In this document: positions 37,428 to 46,573 of the stretch, piece after piece
How the letters are laid out: every line of letters begins with the position of its first letter
How positions within the stretch are numbered: the first letter of the stretch is position 1
NCBI RefSeq assembly: GCF_011602085.1
Contig: NZ_JAAONY010000003.1
Span: 310,001-374,000, forward strand
Length of the DNA stretch: 64,000 bases
DNA from: Pseudoteredinibacter isoporae
Lineage (GTDB): Bacteria > Pseudomonadota > Gammaproteobacteria > Pseudomonadales > Cellvibrionaceae
Direction of reading: 5' to 3'
Program-made: the position numbers and the translations under genes
The notes under the pieces: model-generated
Told to the model about the DNA's origin: nothing
What the model saw: the letters and a program-made list of their open reading frames with translations, nothing else
Database searches by the model: none

Positions 37428-38282
37428 TTAATACAACAAACTGAAAACCTGGCGTTGATATTTAATCGCCATGGAATCGGCTTTGCCCAGCGCCGCAATA
37501 ATGTCCAATGTGGTTTTCTTTACTTCCCCATCTTTGCAGTTAATGTCTTTGCGTAACATTGATAACAAAAGCTCCAGTGCTTCTTCTGAATGCTGATGTT
37601 GGGAATATTGCACCGCCAGCTGCAGCTGCAAGTCCACATTGTCCGGATCTGCCGCCAACGCTTCTTCCAATGCCGTCACTTCCGGAGACTTCGCGGCGTT
37701 TTGTTTCAGCTCCAGCAGCGCTAACAGTTGCTCATACTGGGCATCCTGCTCGGCCATCGGAATCGCCTGAATAATGGTTTCCGCCTCGGAGCAACGATTT
37801 AACTCAATATAAACACGCGCCAGAGTTTTTCCAATGGCGGTATCGGAAGACGATAAGTCATAGGCCTGGCGCAATAACTCAAGGGCCTCGGCCCATTTTT
37901 CTTCTTGCAATAGTGGCGCAGCCTGTTGCAATAAAGCATCCCAGGGCTTGGGTAAATATTTACTCAGAACTTCACGAACCTGAGCTTCACTCTGGGCACC
38001 TTGAAAACCATCCACCGGCTGACCATTTTGCATAACAATCACCGTTGGCAAACTGCGCACACCAAACTGGGCCGCTATCTGTTGTTGCTCATCGGCATTA
38101 ACTTTGGCCAACAGAAACGCCCCGGCGTACTCATTCGCCAATGATTCCAAAATAGGCATCAGGTTTTTACAGGGCGCACACCAATCAGCCCAAAAATCGA
38201 CCACCACCGGGCGCTGCATGGATTCATCGATCAGCATCTGCTGAGCATTTTCCATGGTGACATCAACAATAAATTCGTTCAT
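37428..38282 (-). CDS. cnoX: CnoX/YbbN-like thioredoxin co-chaperone
   Basis: An N-terminal thioredoxin domain (~1-110) with ADWCAPCKNLMP is followed by TPR-like helical repeats (ALELLRQAYDLSSSD..., EALAADPDNVDLQLQLAVQYSQHQHSEEALELLLSMLR). This matches CnoX (YbbN), which delivers clients to GroEL. E. coli CnoX has lost the catalytic pair; here both cysteines of WCAPC are present, so redox activity is possible. 284 aa is the usual length. Confidence 0.88.
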   Translation of the reverse strand: MNEFIVDVTMENAQQMLIDESMQRPVVVDFWADWCAPCKNLMPILESLANEYAGAFLLAKVNADEQQQIAAQFGVRSLPTVIVMQNGQPVDGFQGAQSEAQVREVLSKYLPKPWDALLQQAAPLLQEEKWAEALELLRQAYDLSSSDTAIGKTLARVYIELNRCSEAETIIQAIPMAEQDAQYEQLLALLELKQNAAKSPEVTALEEALAADPDNVDLQLQLAVQYSQHQHSEEALELLLSMLRKDINCKDGEVKKTTLDIIAALGKADSMAIKYQRQVFSLLY

Positions 38283-38405
38283 TCCAGGCTTCCAAGATAT
38301 TCAAAGAGTGTTGCAACGAGTGTCGCGCAGCAGGTGCCATCACAGGTACGGCTCGCTGTTCGTTGTTATCAAGATGGGGTTAAGTATACTGAAATTCAAT
38401 GGCAC

Positions 38406-38437
38406 AAAAAAACCGCTGAGGCTCGCGCTTCAACGGT
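38406..38437 (-). terminator. Rho-independent terminator after the GAF/GGDEF gene
   Basis: On the minus strand an 11-bp stem with one mismatch (from ACCGTTGA to CAGCGGT with a GCGA loop) runs into seven T. It lies ~70 bp past the stop of the GAF gene and upstream of cnoX. Confidence 0.78.
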
Positions 38438-38508
38438 CTTTGGGCTCTATTGGTCAGGTCTGAGGCGTGTACTCAGGCGGCGGTGTCTTGCCTGAGCGCG
38501 CGTTTCTG

Positions 38509-39426
38509 CTAAGCAACCTTGGCAGCACCGCGCAGCATCATTTCTACGTTCGGCGCTTTATCCAGTGGATAGAACTGTTGGGTACAGGAAAGCGTCAGCC
38601 CCTCACCTAATTCACCGACAGCCTCTTGCAAGCGCTGGCAGAGCAGTTCAATCTCATCGGGACTATTGGCCAGAGCCACAACCACAAAGCTGTCATCGCT
38701 CATGCGGGCTACAACATCGGAGCCACGTAAGCGCGCCTGAATCGTCTCACCGATTTGCGAAACGCCCTGCTCGTACTCCGATTTGGCCGAAGATAACGGC
38801 AGGCCCTCAACACTCACACCAATAACACCGATATCGAAACCGTAACGGCGGGCGAACTGCATACAGGACTGCCCCAGCGTGCTCAGCCCCTGGGCATTAT
38901 AAATGTCGTCTGGATGATCTTTTAGCGCCATTTCCCGCATCAGCTCAAACTGATCCCAGAGTTGCAGGTCCTGCTCGATCAAATCTCGCAACTGGACCAT
39001 CAAGCGCATAAAAGCATCACCATAGGCAGTAATGGAATGATCCATCACGCAGATACAACCAAAAGCCGAGCCATCTGGCCAAAAAATAGGCATACCTAAA
39101 AAGGAACAAAAGCCCTCATCCACGACTTCCGGGTTATCGGCCCACAGCGGTTCCGCCTGGGCATCGGAGACATACAGTGTCTCCCCGCTATCCACCACCG
39201 CCCGTGCAAATACATTGGCATCCGGTCCATAGGTCATCCCGGCCGGGTATGGCCCTCTCTTACCAAAGTTGGATGCGGTGTATTGGTAACCCTGATGATT
39301 GGCTTGAATAATCAAACCAACCGGCGCGTCGTACAACTCAGCCATGAGCCCGACGGTTTTTTGCCATTTGTTCAGACAGAAATTGGAAGAGTCTGATTCT
39401 AAAAGCCATTGATTCTTATCAATCAC
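38509..39426 (-). CDS. GAF protein with degenerate GGDEF domain and intact I-site
   Basis: The 305-aa protein has a GAF domain (~15-160; GYQYTASNFGKRGPYPAG, CSFLGMPIFWPDGSAFGCICVMD) and a C-terminal GGDEF-like domain. The active site reads SDDSF (243-247) where GGDEF is expected, so cyclase activity is unlikely. The RxxD I-site (RGSD, 234-237) is kept at the exact spacing of five residues. This pattern suggests a c-di-GMP receptor, as in PopA-like proteins; this is inference. It is transcribed alone and has a clear terminator. Confidence 0.82.
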   Translation of the reverse strand: MIDKNQWLLESDSSNFCLNKWQKTVGLMAELYDAPVGLIIQANHQGYQYTASNFGKRGPYPAGMTYGPDANVFARAVVDSGETLYVSDAQAEPLWADNPEVVDEGFCSFLGMPIFWPDGSAFGCICVMDHSITAYGDAFMRLMVQLRDLIEQDLQLWDQFELMREMALKDHPDDIYNAQGLSTLGQSCMQFARRYGFDIGVIGVSVEGLPLSSAKSEYEQGVSQIGETIQARLRGSDVVARMSDDSFVVVALANSPDEIELLCQRLQEAVGELGEGLTLSCTQQFYPLDKAPNVEMMLRGAAKVA

Positions 39427-39523
39427 TTGAGTAACCCCTTTCGTTGGGCACTTTGTGTAACAAACTGCCTGGATTGAGCAGCTAATACCTCTAGCGGGAA
39501 ATTAGGAGCATTGTGCTCGCTGT

Positions 39524-39540
39524 GTTATGGCTGCCATAAC
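39524..39540. promoter_or_regulatory. Perfect inverted repeat upstream of the GAF gene
   Basis: GTTATGG-CTG-CCATAAC, 7-bp arms with a 3-bp spacer, about 100 bp upstream of the GAF/GGDEF start. It may be an operator for a dimeric regulator; no regulator is assigned. Confidence 0.35.
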
Positions 39541-39681
39541 GTCCAGAAATGAACAGCTCACTTAAACCTATCACTTCAAACATAGCACTGCTCGAATAGC
39601 TCGCAAGCTTATCGGGCAAAAACACTATAGATTAAATATCGGTGATAAACCCAATAAAGACAACCAAATCTGCTGGTACTT

Positions 39682-39710
39682 TTGATTGGTTTTTTAGCCC
39701 GAATTATATT
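39682..39710 (+). promoter_or_regulatory. Putative sigma-70 promoter in a gene-free region
   Basis: TTGATT (39682-39687) and TATATT (39705-39710) are 17 bp apart on the plus strand. No open frame follows before the terminator at 40009. Confidence 0.35.
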
Positions 39711-39716
39711 TTTATT

Positions 39717-40038
39717 ATTTTCCCTCAAAAGCGTGCGAGTTACGGACACACAAGCGCCCGCACAATGCTTAACACGTTAGGCAAAAAACACCTGAAAACC
39801 CTTCGTTTTACGGCTTTTTGACGCTTTTAAAATGATGAGAATAAGAATCCATTCTGTTGTCAAAATTGCAAACTTTCCAAACTGGCGTTTAAAAACAAAA
39901 TTGGCAAAACAGAAAATATAGACCAAAAAGAATCAGCGGGAAAATATTCGGGAAACCAGGCGTCAGAAATTCAGACACCTTAAATAAAGAACAACAAGTC
40001 TCGAAAATAAAAATCCCCGGCCTGGGCCGGGGATTTTT
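39717..40038 (+). ncRNA. Candidate small RNA
   Basis: The 615-bp gap 39427-40041 has no convincing gene. A plausible plus-strand promoter ends at 39710 and a strong hairpin with T-run ends at 40038, which would give a transcript of ~320 nt without an open frame of note. The sequence is AT-rich, with Hfq-like A/U tracts near 39710-39720 and 39890-39930. This is a hypothesis from promoter and terminator placement only; the terminator may serve only the minus-strand gene. Confidence 0.2.
40009..40038. terminator. Bidirectional terminator after the MBL gene
   Basis: Five A, TCCCCGGCC and its complement, five T. It lies 3 bp past the stop of the minus-strand MBL gene and can act on either strand. 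Confidence 0.85.
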
Positions 40039-40041
40039 GAA

Positions 40042-40941
40042 TTACAAACTTTTATAAACGAATTGCAGCCACAATTCCGGCTTGATGAAACCATCGCCAA
40101 ACTGGCCATTCAACTTGGCCAATGGGTCAGCCTTTTTCACGTCTTCCAAACTCTTGCCAGCCTTCTTGAGCTTGCCGACAACATCAATCGAGGTTTGCAG
40201 CATATTGCGATAATCAGTGAGTTCCGCTTTGTTACTCAGGGAACCGTGACCGGGGATTACTTTGGTTTGCTCATCCATGCGAGCCAATGCGCCATTTACC
40301 GCCGCCAAAACACCCGTTACCGAACCGCCACTGCTTAGATCCACAAAGGGATAAACATCCTTGAAATACAAATCCCCCATATGCACCACATTGCTGTTCT
40401 TGAAGAACACGATGGCATCGCCGTCGGTGTGTGCATTTGGCATGGCCAGCGCTTCAATATCTTCGCCGGCGAAATGCAACTGCAGGCGCTCTTTAAAGGT
40501 CAGCTCTGGCAGAGCTTCAGGCTTCGCAGGCGGAATCTTGGCATTGAAGGTTTTGATTTCGCCGCCACTCAACATGCGAGCACGAACATTGTCCTGGGCA
40601 ATCATCAACGTATCGTTGCTGTTAAACTCACCATTGCCACCGGTGTGGTCAAAGTGCCAGTGGGTGTTCAGCACATAGCGAACAGGCTGCTGGCTGAGCT
40701 TGCCGATGGCCGCTTTAATTTTAGGCGCCAGAGGCTCGTACTGATCATCTACCATCAGGTTCCCCTCTTCGCCCACCAGCAGACCGATGTTGCCACCTGA
40801 CCCTTGTAGCATAAAGATGGACCCCGCGACGGCTTCATGAGTGATCTCCACCTTGGAAAAGTCTTGCTGGGCAGCAAGGCCTGCACTTACACTGAGCAAA
40901 GCCGCGCTTAATAGAGTCGATTTGGCAAATTTTACGGACAT
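40042..40941 (-). CDS. Exported metallo-beta-lactamase-fold hydrolase
   Basis: A signal peptide (LLSAALLSVSAGLAAQ) precedes an MBL domain with the zinc motif NTHWHFDHTGGNGEFN (HxHxDH), AHTDGDAIVFF, MGDLYFKDVYPFVD and VIPGHGSLS. The 299-aa protein resembles periplasmic MBL hydrolases related to quinoprotein-associated and B-class enzymes. The substrate is unknown and it should not be taken as a proven beta-lactamase. It is a single minus-strand gene, divergent from rapA with 217 bp between them. Confidence 0.85.
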   Translation of the reverse strand: MSVKFAKSTLLSAALLSVSAGLAAQQDFSKVEITHEAVAGSIFMLQGSGGNIGLLVGEEGNLMVDDQYEPLAPKIKAAIGKLSQQPVRYVLNTHWHFDHTGGNGEFNSNDTLMIAQDNVRARMLSGGEIKTFNAKIPPAKPEALPELTFKERLQLHFAGEDIEALAMPNAHTDGDAIVFFKNSNVVHMGDLYFKDVYPFVDLSSGGSVTGVLAAVNGALARMDEQTKVIPGHGSLSNKAELTDYRNMLQTSIDVVGKLKKAGKSLEDVKKADPLAKLNGQFGDGFIKPELWLQFVYKSL

Positions 40942-41158
40942 AATTTCCTCTCACTGAGTCGCAATGAACTATGATTAGGCCTTAAAAGTAACAAAAAGGC
41001 GACCTCCGTGTAAGCGTTCATAGTGACAGAGCATGTACTACTGTCCCAAATTCGCCATAAAGCCTTTATATCCGTGATGAAGCCTTGTCAGAATCGCCGC
41101 TTGGACCTATTATCGCCGCCTTAATTTTGAGCGCCACAACCGCAAAGCAGGAACCCTC

Positions 41159-44005
41159 TTGTCTGAACTATCTGTAAACAGTTTTTGTCCCGGCCAGCGC
41201 TGGGTAAGTAATACCGAAGCCGAACTGGGCCTTGGCATCATCGTTGATGCCGATGAGCGTATGGTTGAAATCAGCTTTCCCGCCGTCGGTGAACGTCGCC
41301 ATTATGCGATCAGCAATGCGCCACTCAATCGAGTGATTTACCACAAGGGCGACAGTGTCAGTACGATTGATAATCAACTTTTTACGATTGAGCACATTGA
41401 GGAAGACGAAGGCATCCTGATTTACGCGGGCCTTACTGCCAATGGCGAAGAAGTGAACATCAGCGAATTGGAGCTGACCAGCTTTATTCAATTCAGCGCC
41501 CCGAAGGATCGTCTCTTTGCCGGTCAACTGGATTCTCCAAAAAGTTTTGCCTTGCGCTACCGAACTCTGCAGGAACTGGAAACCATCGGTCAACAGCCAG
41601 TACAGGGCTTGTCCGGGGCCCGGGTGCAATTACTGCCTCACCAGCTTTATATTGCCGAGCAAGTCGCCAGCCGTTACGCCCCCCGCGTTTTGCTGGCCGA
41701 TGAAGTGGGCCTGGGTAAAACCATTGAAGCCGGCATGATCATTCATAAACAGCTGTTTACCGGCATGGCCGAACGTGTGCTGATCGTTTTGCCCGACAGT
41801 CTGGTTCACCAATGGCTGGTGGAAATGCTGCGCCGCTTCAATCTCAGCTTCAGTATTATTGACCAGGCTCGCTGTGAAGCCATCGAAGACAATGAAAACC
41901 CCTTCGAGAGCAGCCAGCTCATTATTACGCAACTGAGTTTTCTCACAGAAAACCCAGAACGCTTGCAGGAAGCCCTTGCCTGCGACTGGGATCTGCTCGT
42001 GGTTGATGAAGCCCATCATCTGGAATGGAGTGAAAGCGGCCCGAGCCAGGAATACCAATGTGTGCAACAATTAGCCGAGCACAGTCGTGGATTATTATTG
42101 TTGACTGCAACACCCGAACAGCTGGGTATTGAAGGTCATTTTGCACGTTTGCAGCTATTGGACCCCGATCGCTACCCAAGCCTGGAACAGTACCTCACTG
42201 AAGAAGAAAGCTACACCGATGTAAACCATTTAGTCATGGCTCTGCAAAAAGGCGAAGCGTTGAGCGACGCAGCTGTGAATCAGTTGCAAGAGTGGCTGGG
42301 TGAGCACCAGTGGAGTCACTACCAGCAACTCATTGGCGAACCGGAAAAAGCGGCGCAGTATGCCATCGCTCGCATTTTGGATCAGCATGGAACGGGCCGG
42401 GTACTGATGCGCAACACCCGCGACAACATTGCCGGCTTCCCAAGCCGCAAGCTGCTGCCCTACCCGCTGCCAAAACCCGCAGACTGGCGAGACGATTTCA
42501 GTCAGCTGGAGCGAGGGCTGGACGGTGTGTTGCAGGCCGAGCATCAATGGGGCTTAAGCTGGTTGAATCACGACGATCGCGTACAGTGGCTAAAAGACTG
42601 GTTGAAGCAACACCGCCATGAAAAAACCTTATTGATTTGCCACCACGCCGATACCGCTCTGGATCTGGAATCTCACATTCGACTGCGCGTGGGGCTGGCC
42701 AGTGCCGTATTCCATGAAGGCATGAGCTTGTTGGAGCGTGACCGCGCGGCGGCGTATTTTGCCGATCAGGAAGACGGTGCCGATATCTTAATCTGTTCTG
42801 AAATTGGCAGTGAAGGCCGCAACTTCCAATTCGCACAACACCTTATTTTGTTTGATTTGCCGAGCAACCCCGATCTGCTGGAGCAACGCATTGGCCGCCT
42901 CGATCGCATTGGTCAGGAAAATACCGTACAGATTCACGTACCCTATTATCAGGACACCGCCCAGGAGGTTTTGCTTAACTGGTATCACCAGGGCTTAAAC
43001 GCCTTTGAGCACGCTTGCCCAGGCGCGCATCATCTGCGCCAGCAATTCGGCGACACACTGGACCAGGCATTGACCAATGCCGGCGCTGAGCACTCACAGT
43101 TGCACCAGCAAACCGCTGAAGCACGTGATGCCCTGAACGCCAAACTTGCCGAAGGTCGTAACCACCTTCTGGAACTGAGTTCTTTCAATCAGGAACACGC
43201 CGACGAGCTGGTACAAAATATCAGTGAGCACGAAAACGATGGCGAGTTGCTGGACTATCTGGAAAGCGTCTTTGACAGCTATGGGGTCGACAGCGAAGGC
43301 CACAGCGAAGCCACATTGATTATGCGCCCCGGCGATCATATGCGCGAAGGTCACTTCCCCGGTTTGCCGGAAGATGGCTTTACCGGCACAGTAAGCCGCC
43401 AGAAAGCGCTTCATCGCGACGACATGCAGTTTTTAAGCTGGGAACACCCCATGGTGGTTGGCGCGATGGACATGATTCGCAGCGGCGATAAAGGCAACAC
43501 CTGTATTTGCAGCATTAAGTTGCCACCACTGAAAGCCGGTAACTTATTGCTGGAAGCCATTTTCACCATGAGCTACCAGGCACCCAAGCACTTGCAGCTC
43601 AGCCGGTATATGCCAGTGCAAGCTGTTCGCGTTGTGGTCGATGCTAACGATAAGGATTTTTCCAACATTATTAAGGTTGAACACTTTAATCAACTGGGTC
43701 AGAAAATTCCGAAGCGTACCGCACAGGAAATTGCTCGCCAGGGGCGCGAGGCCATTACCAGCCTGATCGACAAAGCCGAACAGATGGCCGCCCCTGAGCA
43801 GGAAAAACAACGCCAGGCTGCCCTGGATCGAGCCAATGATCAACTGGGCGAAGAAATTGAACGCCTGCAGGCTCTGGCCCAGGTGAACCCCAATATTCGT
43901 CAGGAAGAAGTGGAGCATTTGATCACAAAACGCGATGCCATTCGCGAAGCCATTGCCAGCGCACAACTCAATCTCGATGCCATCCGTATCGCTTTAACCA
44001 CCTGA
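41159..44005 (+). CDS. rapA: RNA polymerase-associated protein RapA (SWI2/SNF2)
   Basis: RapA recycles RNA polymerase after transcription. The 948-aa protein has N-terminal tandem Tudor-like barrels (CPGQRWVSNTEAELGLGII), the helicase motifs LLADEVGLGKTIEAGMI, LLVVDEAHHLEW and LLLTATPEQLG, the C-lobe motifs EGRNFQFAQHLILFDLPSNPDLLEQRIGRLDRIGQ and the C-terminal region. The start is TTG with AGGA 8 nt upstream and gives the canonical N-terminus. A hairpin follows the stop. Confidence 0.95.
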   Translation: MSELSVNSFCPGQRWVSNTEAELGLGIIVDADERMVEISFPAVGERRHYAISNAPLNRVIYHKGDSVSTIDNQLFTIEHIEEDEGILIYAGLTANGEEVNISELELTSFIQFSAPKDRLFAGQLDSPKSFALRYRTLQELETIGQQPVQGLSGARVQLLPHQLYIAEQVASRYAPRVLLADEVGLGKTIEAGMIIHKQLFTGMAERVLIVLPDSLVHQWLVEMLRRFNLSFSIIDQARCEAIEDNENPFESSQLIITQLSFLTENPERLQEALACDWDLLVVDEAHHLEWSESGPSQEYQCVQQLAEHSRGLLLLTATPEQLGIEGHFARLQLLDPDRYPSLEQYLTEEESYTDVNHLVMALQKGEALSDAAVNQLQEWLGEHQWSHYQQLIGEPEKAAQYAIARILDQHGTGRVLMRNTRDNIAGFPSRKLLPYPLPKPADWRDDFSQLERGLDGVLQAEHQWGLSWLNHDDRVQWLKDWLKQHRHEKTLLICHHADTALDLESHIRLRVGLASAVFHEGMSLLERDRAAAYFADQEDGADILICSEIGSEGRNFQFAQHLILFDLPSNPDLLEQRIGRLDRIGQENTVQIHVPYYQDTAQEVLLNWYHQGLNAFEHACPGAHHLRQQFGDTLDQALTNAGAEHSQLHQQTAEARDALNAKLAEGRNHLLELSSFNQEHADELVQNISEHENDGELLDYLESVFDSYGVDSEGHSEATLIMRPGDHMREGHFPGLPEDGFTGTVSRQKALHRDDMQFLSWEHPMVVGAMDMIRSGDKGNTCICSIKLPPLKAGNLLLEAIFTMSYQAPKHLQLSRYMPVQAVRVVVDANDKDFSNIIKVEHFNQLGQKIPKRTAQEIARQGREAITSLIDKAEQMAAPEQEKQRQAALDRANDQLGEEIERLQALAQVNPNIRQEEVEHLITKRDAIREAIASAQLNLDAIRIALTT

Positions 44006-44012
44006 TTCAATC

Positions 44013-44047
44013 GAGCTGTATCTTTCAAGATGCAGCTCTTATTATTT
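44013..44047 (+). terminator. Hairpin after rapA
   Basis: GAGCTG-T-ATCTT pairs with AAGAT-G-CAGCTC (one G-U) and is followed by TTATTATTT. It could terminate rapA or attenuate read-through into the small gene at 44061. Confidence 0.6.
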
Positions 44048-44060
44048 CTGGAAACGCACT

Positions 44061-44342
44061 ATGTTTATTTTCTCTGTCACGGCCAAATCCAAAAAAGAGC
44101 AGCCGGGTTTCAAAGCCGGAGACAGCATCCCGTTCATTGTCTATATCGATTTCAAAGATATGTTCGGTGCAGAAAAGCTTTGTCAGATTTTTCTGTTTAA
44201 AGAAGGTTTTCACGATATTCATATCGAAAAACGCAAGTTGATTCCGAACGATAAACTTGACAGCAAGCTAATCGAAAACGACAAAGCTCTGGCCGAAGCA
44301 CTGGAAACCGGCTACATGATCCAGATGTTTGATGCCCACTAA
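44061..44342 (+). CDS. Small protein of unknown function
   Basis: A 93-aa soluble protein: MFIFSVTAKSKKEQPGFKAGD, then YIDFKDMFGAEKLCQIFLFKEGFHDIHIEKRKLIP, and ALAEALETGYMIQMFDAH at the C-terminus. The evenly spread charges and good start make it a likely real gene. I do not recognise the family. It lies between rapA and the RluA-type gene (24 bp away) on the same strand. Confidence 0.65.
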   Translation: MFIFSVTAKSKKEQPGFKAGDSIPFIVYIDFKDMFGAEKLCQIFLFKEGFHDIHIEKRKLIPNDKLDSKLIENDKALAEALETGYMIQMFDAH

Positions 44343-44366
44343 TCAACAACGATCCAGTGTTTCCCC

Positions 44367-45284
44367 ATGAGCGACGTTCAGGAATATCATCTTAACATCG
44401 ACAGCGATAAGGCCCATCGCAGCCCACTGGATTTACTCGTCGAACACAGCGGTCTTTCACGCAACGTCATCAAGCAAGCCATGAGTAAAGGCGCCGTGTG
44501 GCGCCAACGCGGCAAAAAAGCCCTGCCCTTGCGTCGCAACAGCGATAACTGCAAAGACATTGCACAACTGCACTTTTATTATCAGCCCGACATTCTCTCC
44601 CAAATTCCTCAACAAGCCGAACTGATTAAAGATCTTCAAGATTACAGCGTTTGGCTAAAACCCAGGGGGATGCGTTCACAGGGCAGCCGTTTCGCCGATC
44701 ATTGCGCACTGGTTCGTGTCGCCGAGCAGGCAATTTCCCGCCCCTGTCGTATCGTGCATCGTCTGGATCAAGATGCTTGCGGCTTAATTTTACTTGCTCA
44801 CAACAAAGCAGCTGCCCGACACTTAAGTGAACTGTTCGCCCAACACACAATCGAAAAGCGTTACCACATTGTGGTCGATGGTGACTTCCCTGAGCAAAAA
44901 CAAATCATCGACCAGACTCTGGACGATAAGCCGGCTTACAGCGAATTCTCCAAGCTAACCGTATTGGAGGGAAACAGAAGTTTAGTGGAAGTGCGCATCA
45001 CAACAGGCCGTAAACATCAGGTAAGGCGACACGCTGCCCTACTCGGGTATCCCGTGATCGGCGATTCGCGTTATGGAAAAGACAATAGAAAGAATAATGG
45101 AGAAAGCAACGAGAAAGATACTCACGGTGGCAGCGCCCAATACCCACTTCAGCTATGCGCCCAACAGCTGAGTTTTTCTGATCACCAGGGGCACGATCAG
45201 CAGTTCAGCATCAATAGCCAAGCCTGGCTTCAGGCCATTACCGAAGCCTCAAACACTCCCAGCAACTACCCGATCAACACCTGA
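44367..45284 (+). CDS. RluA-family RNA pseudouridine synthase
   Basis: The 305-aa protein has an S4-like N-terminal segment (VEHSGLSRNVIKQAMSKGAVW) and the catalytic IVHRLDQDACGLILLAHN, where the Asp of HRLD is the nucleophile. KRYHIVVDG and VRITTGRKHQVRRHAALLGYPVIGDSRYG complete the fold. The S4 region lacks the full set of basic residues of RluB/RluD types. The RNA target is not predictable. Its end overlaps the end of the convergent chrA gene by 19 bp. Confidence 0.88.
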   Translation: MSDVQEYHLNIDSDKAHRSPLDLLVEHSGLSRNVIKQAMSKGAVWRQRGKKALPLRRNSDNCKDIAQLHFYYQPDILSQIPQQAELIKDLQDYSVWLKPRGMRSQGSRFADHCALVRVAEQAISRPCRIVHRLDQDACGLILLAHNKAAARHLSELFAQHTIEKRYHIVVDGDFPEQKQIIDQTLDDKPAYSEFSKLTVLEGNRSLVEVRITTGRKHQVRRHAALLGYPVIGDSRYGKDNRKNNGESNEKDTHGGSAQYPLQLCAQQLSFSDHQGHDQQFSINSQAWLQAITEASNTPSNYPINT

Positions 45285-46492
45285 ACAAACAGAATCAGTG
45301 GCAATAAACAGATCACGGGCAATTTAATAAAGCGCAGTAGATAAAAACCGGCAGCGACCACGATCACATCAATGATCGAGTGCACGGCGCTGACAACGAC
45401 CGGCTGATAAAAACTGGCCGCCAACAAGCCCACAACGGCTGCATTTACCGCGGCCACCGCCGCTGCAAGCTTTTCCTGCTGCAACAACGTTTGCCAAACC
45501 GGAAGCACCGCCAGCAATAGTAAAAAACCGGGTAGAAATATCGCCAGCAAAGCCACTGCCGCACCAGTGACAGAAAAGGAATCCGGGCCGGCAACGGCGC
45601 CCAAATAAGCGGCGATACTGAACATGGGGCCAGGAACAATTTGCGCCGAGCCATAGGCCGTCAAAAATTCACCTTCAGTCACCAAACCGGGCTCCAGCAA
45701 ACTGCTTTGCAGCAGAGGCAACACCACATGACCACCACCAAACACCAACGCTCCCGCCTGATAAAACTCAGAAGCCAATGACCACAGAACGGGAATATTC
45801 TGATCAAAACCCAACAATCTGGGAGGCACTAGGAACACGCACAACAACAGAAAAAATACGCCGGCAAAAAGCCATGAATGCTTACTGGAAAGGCCAGGAT
45901 AACAATCGTGAGAAATCTCGCCCCCCAGCTTGGGTGCACTTTCCTTTAGGACAAAAAAACCAAAAACAGCCGCCGCAATCAAACAAGGCCAAGGCCCCAC
46001 AGAGCTGAACAGCAATACCAGAGCAACCACCATGGCAAGCCCACGCTTGGGCCAACTGTTGCAAAGATTTTGCCCCATGCTCAAGAGAGCATCTGCGACA
46101 ATCACTACAGCCAATAACTTAAAACTCTGCAATAGCAGCTGATTGTTTGTTTCTGAAAGATACGGTGATACCCAAAGTAAAAGCAGCAGCGATAACACAG
46201 AGGGTAAGGTAAAAGCGAGAAAAGCAACGAAGGCCCCAACGATTCCGGCACGATGAAGGCCAATGGCAAAACCCAACTGACTGCTCGCTGGCCCGGGCAG
46301 GAACTGGCAAAGTGCCAGCAAGGAAGCAAACTCCGAAGACTTAAGCCAGGCTTTACGCTCGACAAATTCCCGTTGAAAGTAGCCAATATGCGCCACCGGA
46401 CCGCCAAAGGAAGTCAGACCCAACTTCAGAAACTGAATAAAAACATCCAGCACACTGGCTCTGGCTTCTGAAGTGCATTCACCCTGACTCAT
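45266..46492 (-). CDS. chrA: Chromate transporter of the two-domain CHR type
   Basis: The 408-aa protein has two homologous membrane halves. The first has LGLTSFGGPVAHIGYFQREFV and CQFLPGPASSQLGFAIG; the second has ALVFGGGHVVLPLLQSSLL and GSAQIVPGPMFSIAAYLGAV. These FGGP and PGP motifs define the long-chain CHR family, which exports chromate by proton antiport. Whether it gives resistance here is not known. It is a monocistronic gene; the end overlaps the RluA-type gene on the other strand. Confidence 0.9.
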   Translation of the reverse strand: MSQGECTSEARASVLDVFIQFLKLGLTSFGGPVAHIGYFQREFVERKAWLKSSEFASLLALCQFLPGPASSQLGFAIGLHRAGIVGAFVAFLAFTLPSVLSLLLLLWVSPYLSETNNQLLLQSFKLLAVVIVADALLSMGQNLCNSWPKRGLAMVVALVLLFSSVGPWPCLIAAAVFGFFVLKESAPKLGGEISHDCYPGLSSKHSWLFAGVFFLLLCVFLVPPRLLGFDQNIPVLWSLASEFYQAGALVFGGGHVVLPLLQSSLLEPGLVTEGEFLTAYGSAQIVPGPMFSIAAYLGAVAGPDSFSVTGAAVALLAIFLPGFLLLLAVLPVWQTLLQQEKLAAAVAAVNAAVVGLLAASFYQPVVVSAVHSIIDVIVVAAGFYLLRFIKLPVICLLPLILFVQVLIG

Positions 46493-46573
46493 ATCACCTC
46501 AAATTTGCTTATAAACTCACAACAAGCCGGCTATTCTAGTGCGCCAGCATGACAGAACCAAGGCAAATTGGGT

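Noticed and set aside
39829-39851. Fur-box-like AATGATGAGAATAAGAAT
   Set aside because: Poor match to the 19-bp palindrome and no gene start in range on either strand.
40042-40941. Beta-lactamase resistance gene
   Set aside because: MBL motifs are present but are shared by many hydrolases; nothing specific to lactamases of known classes can be shown.
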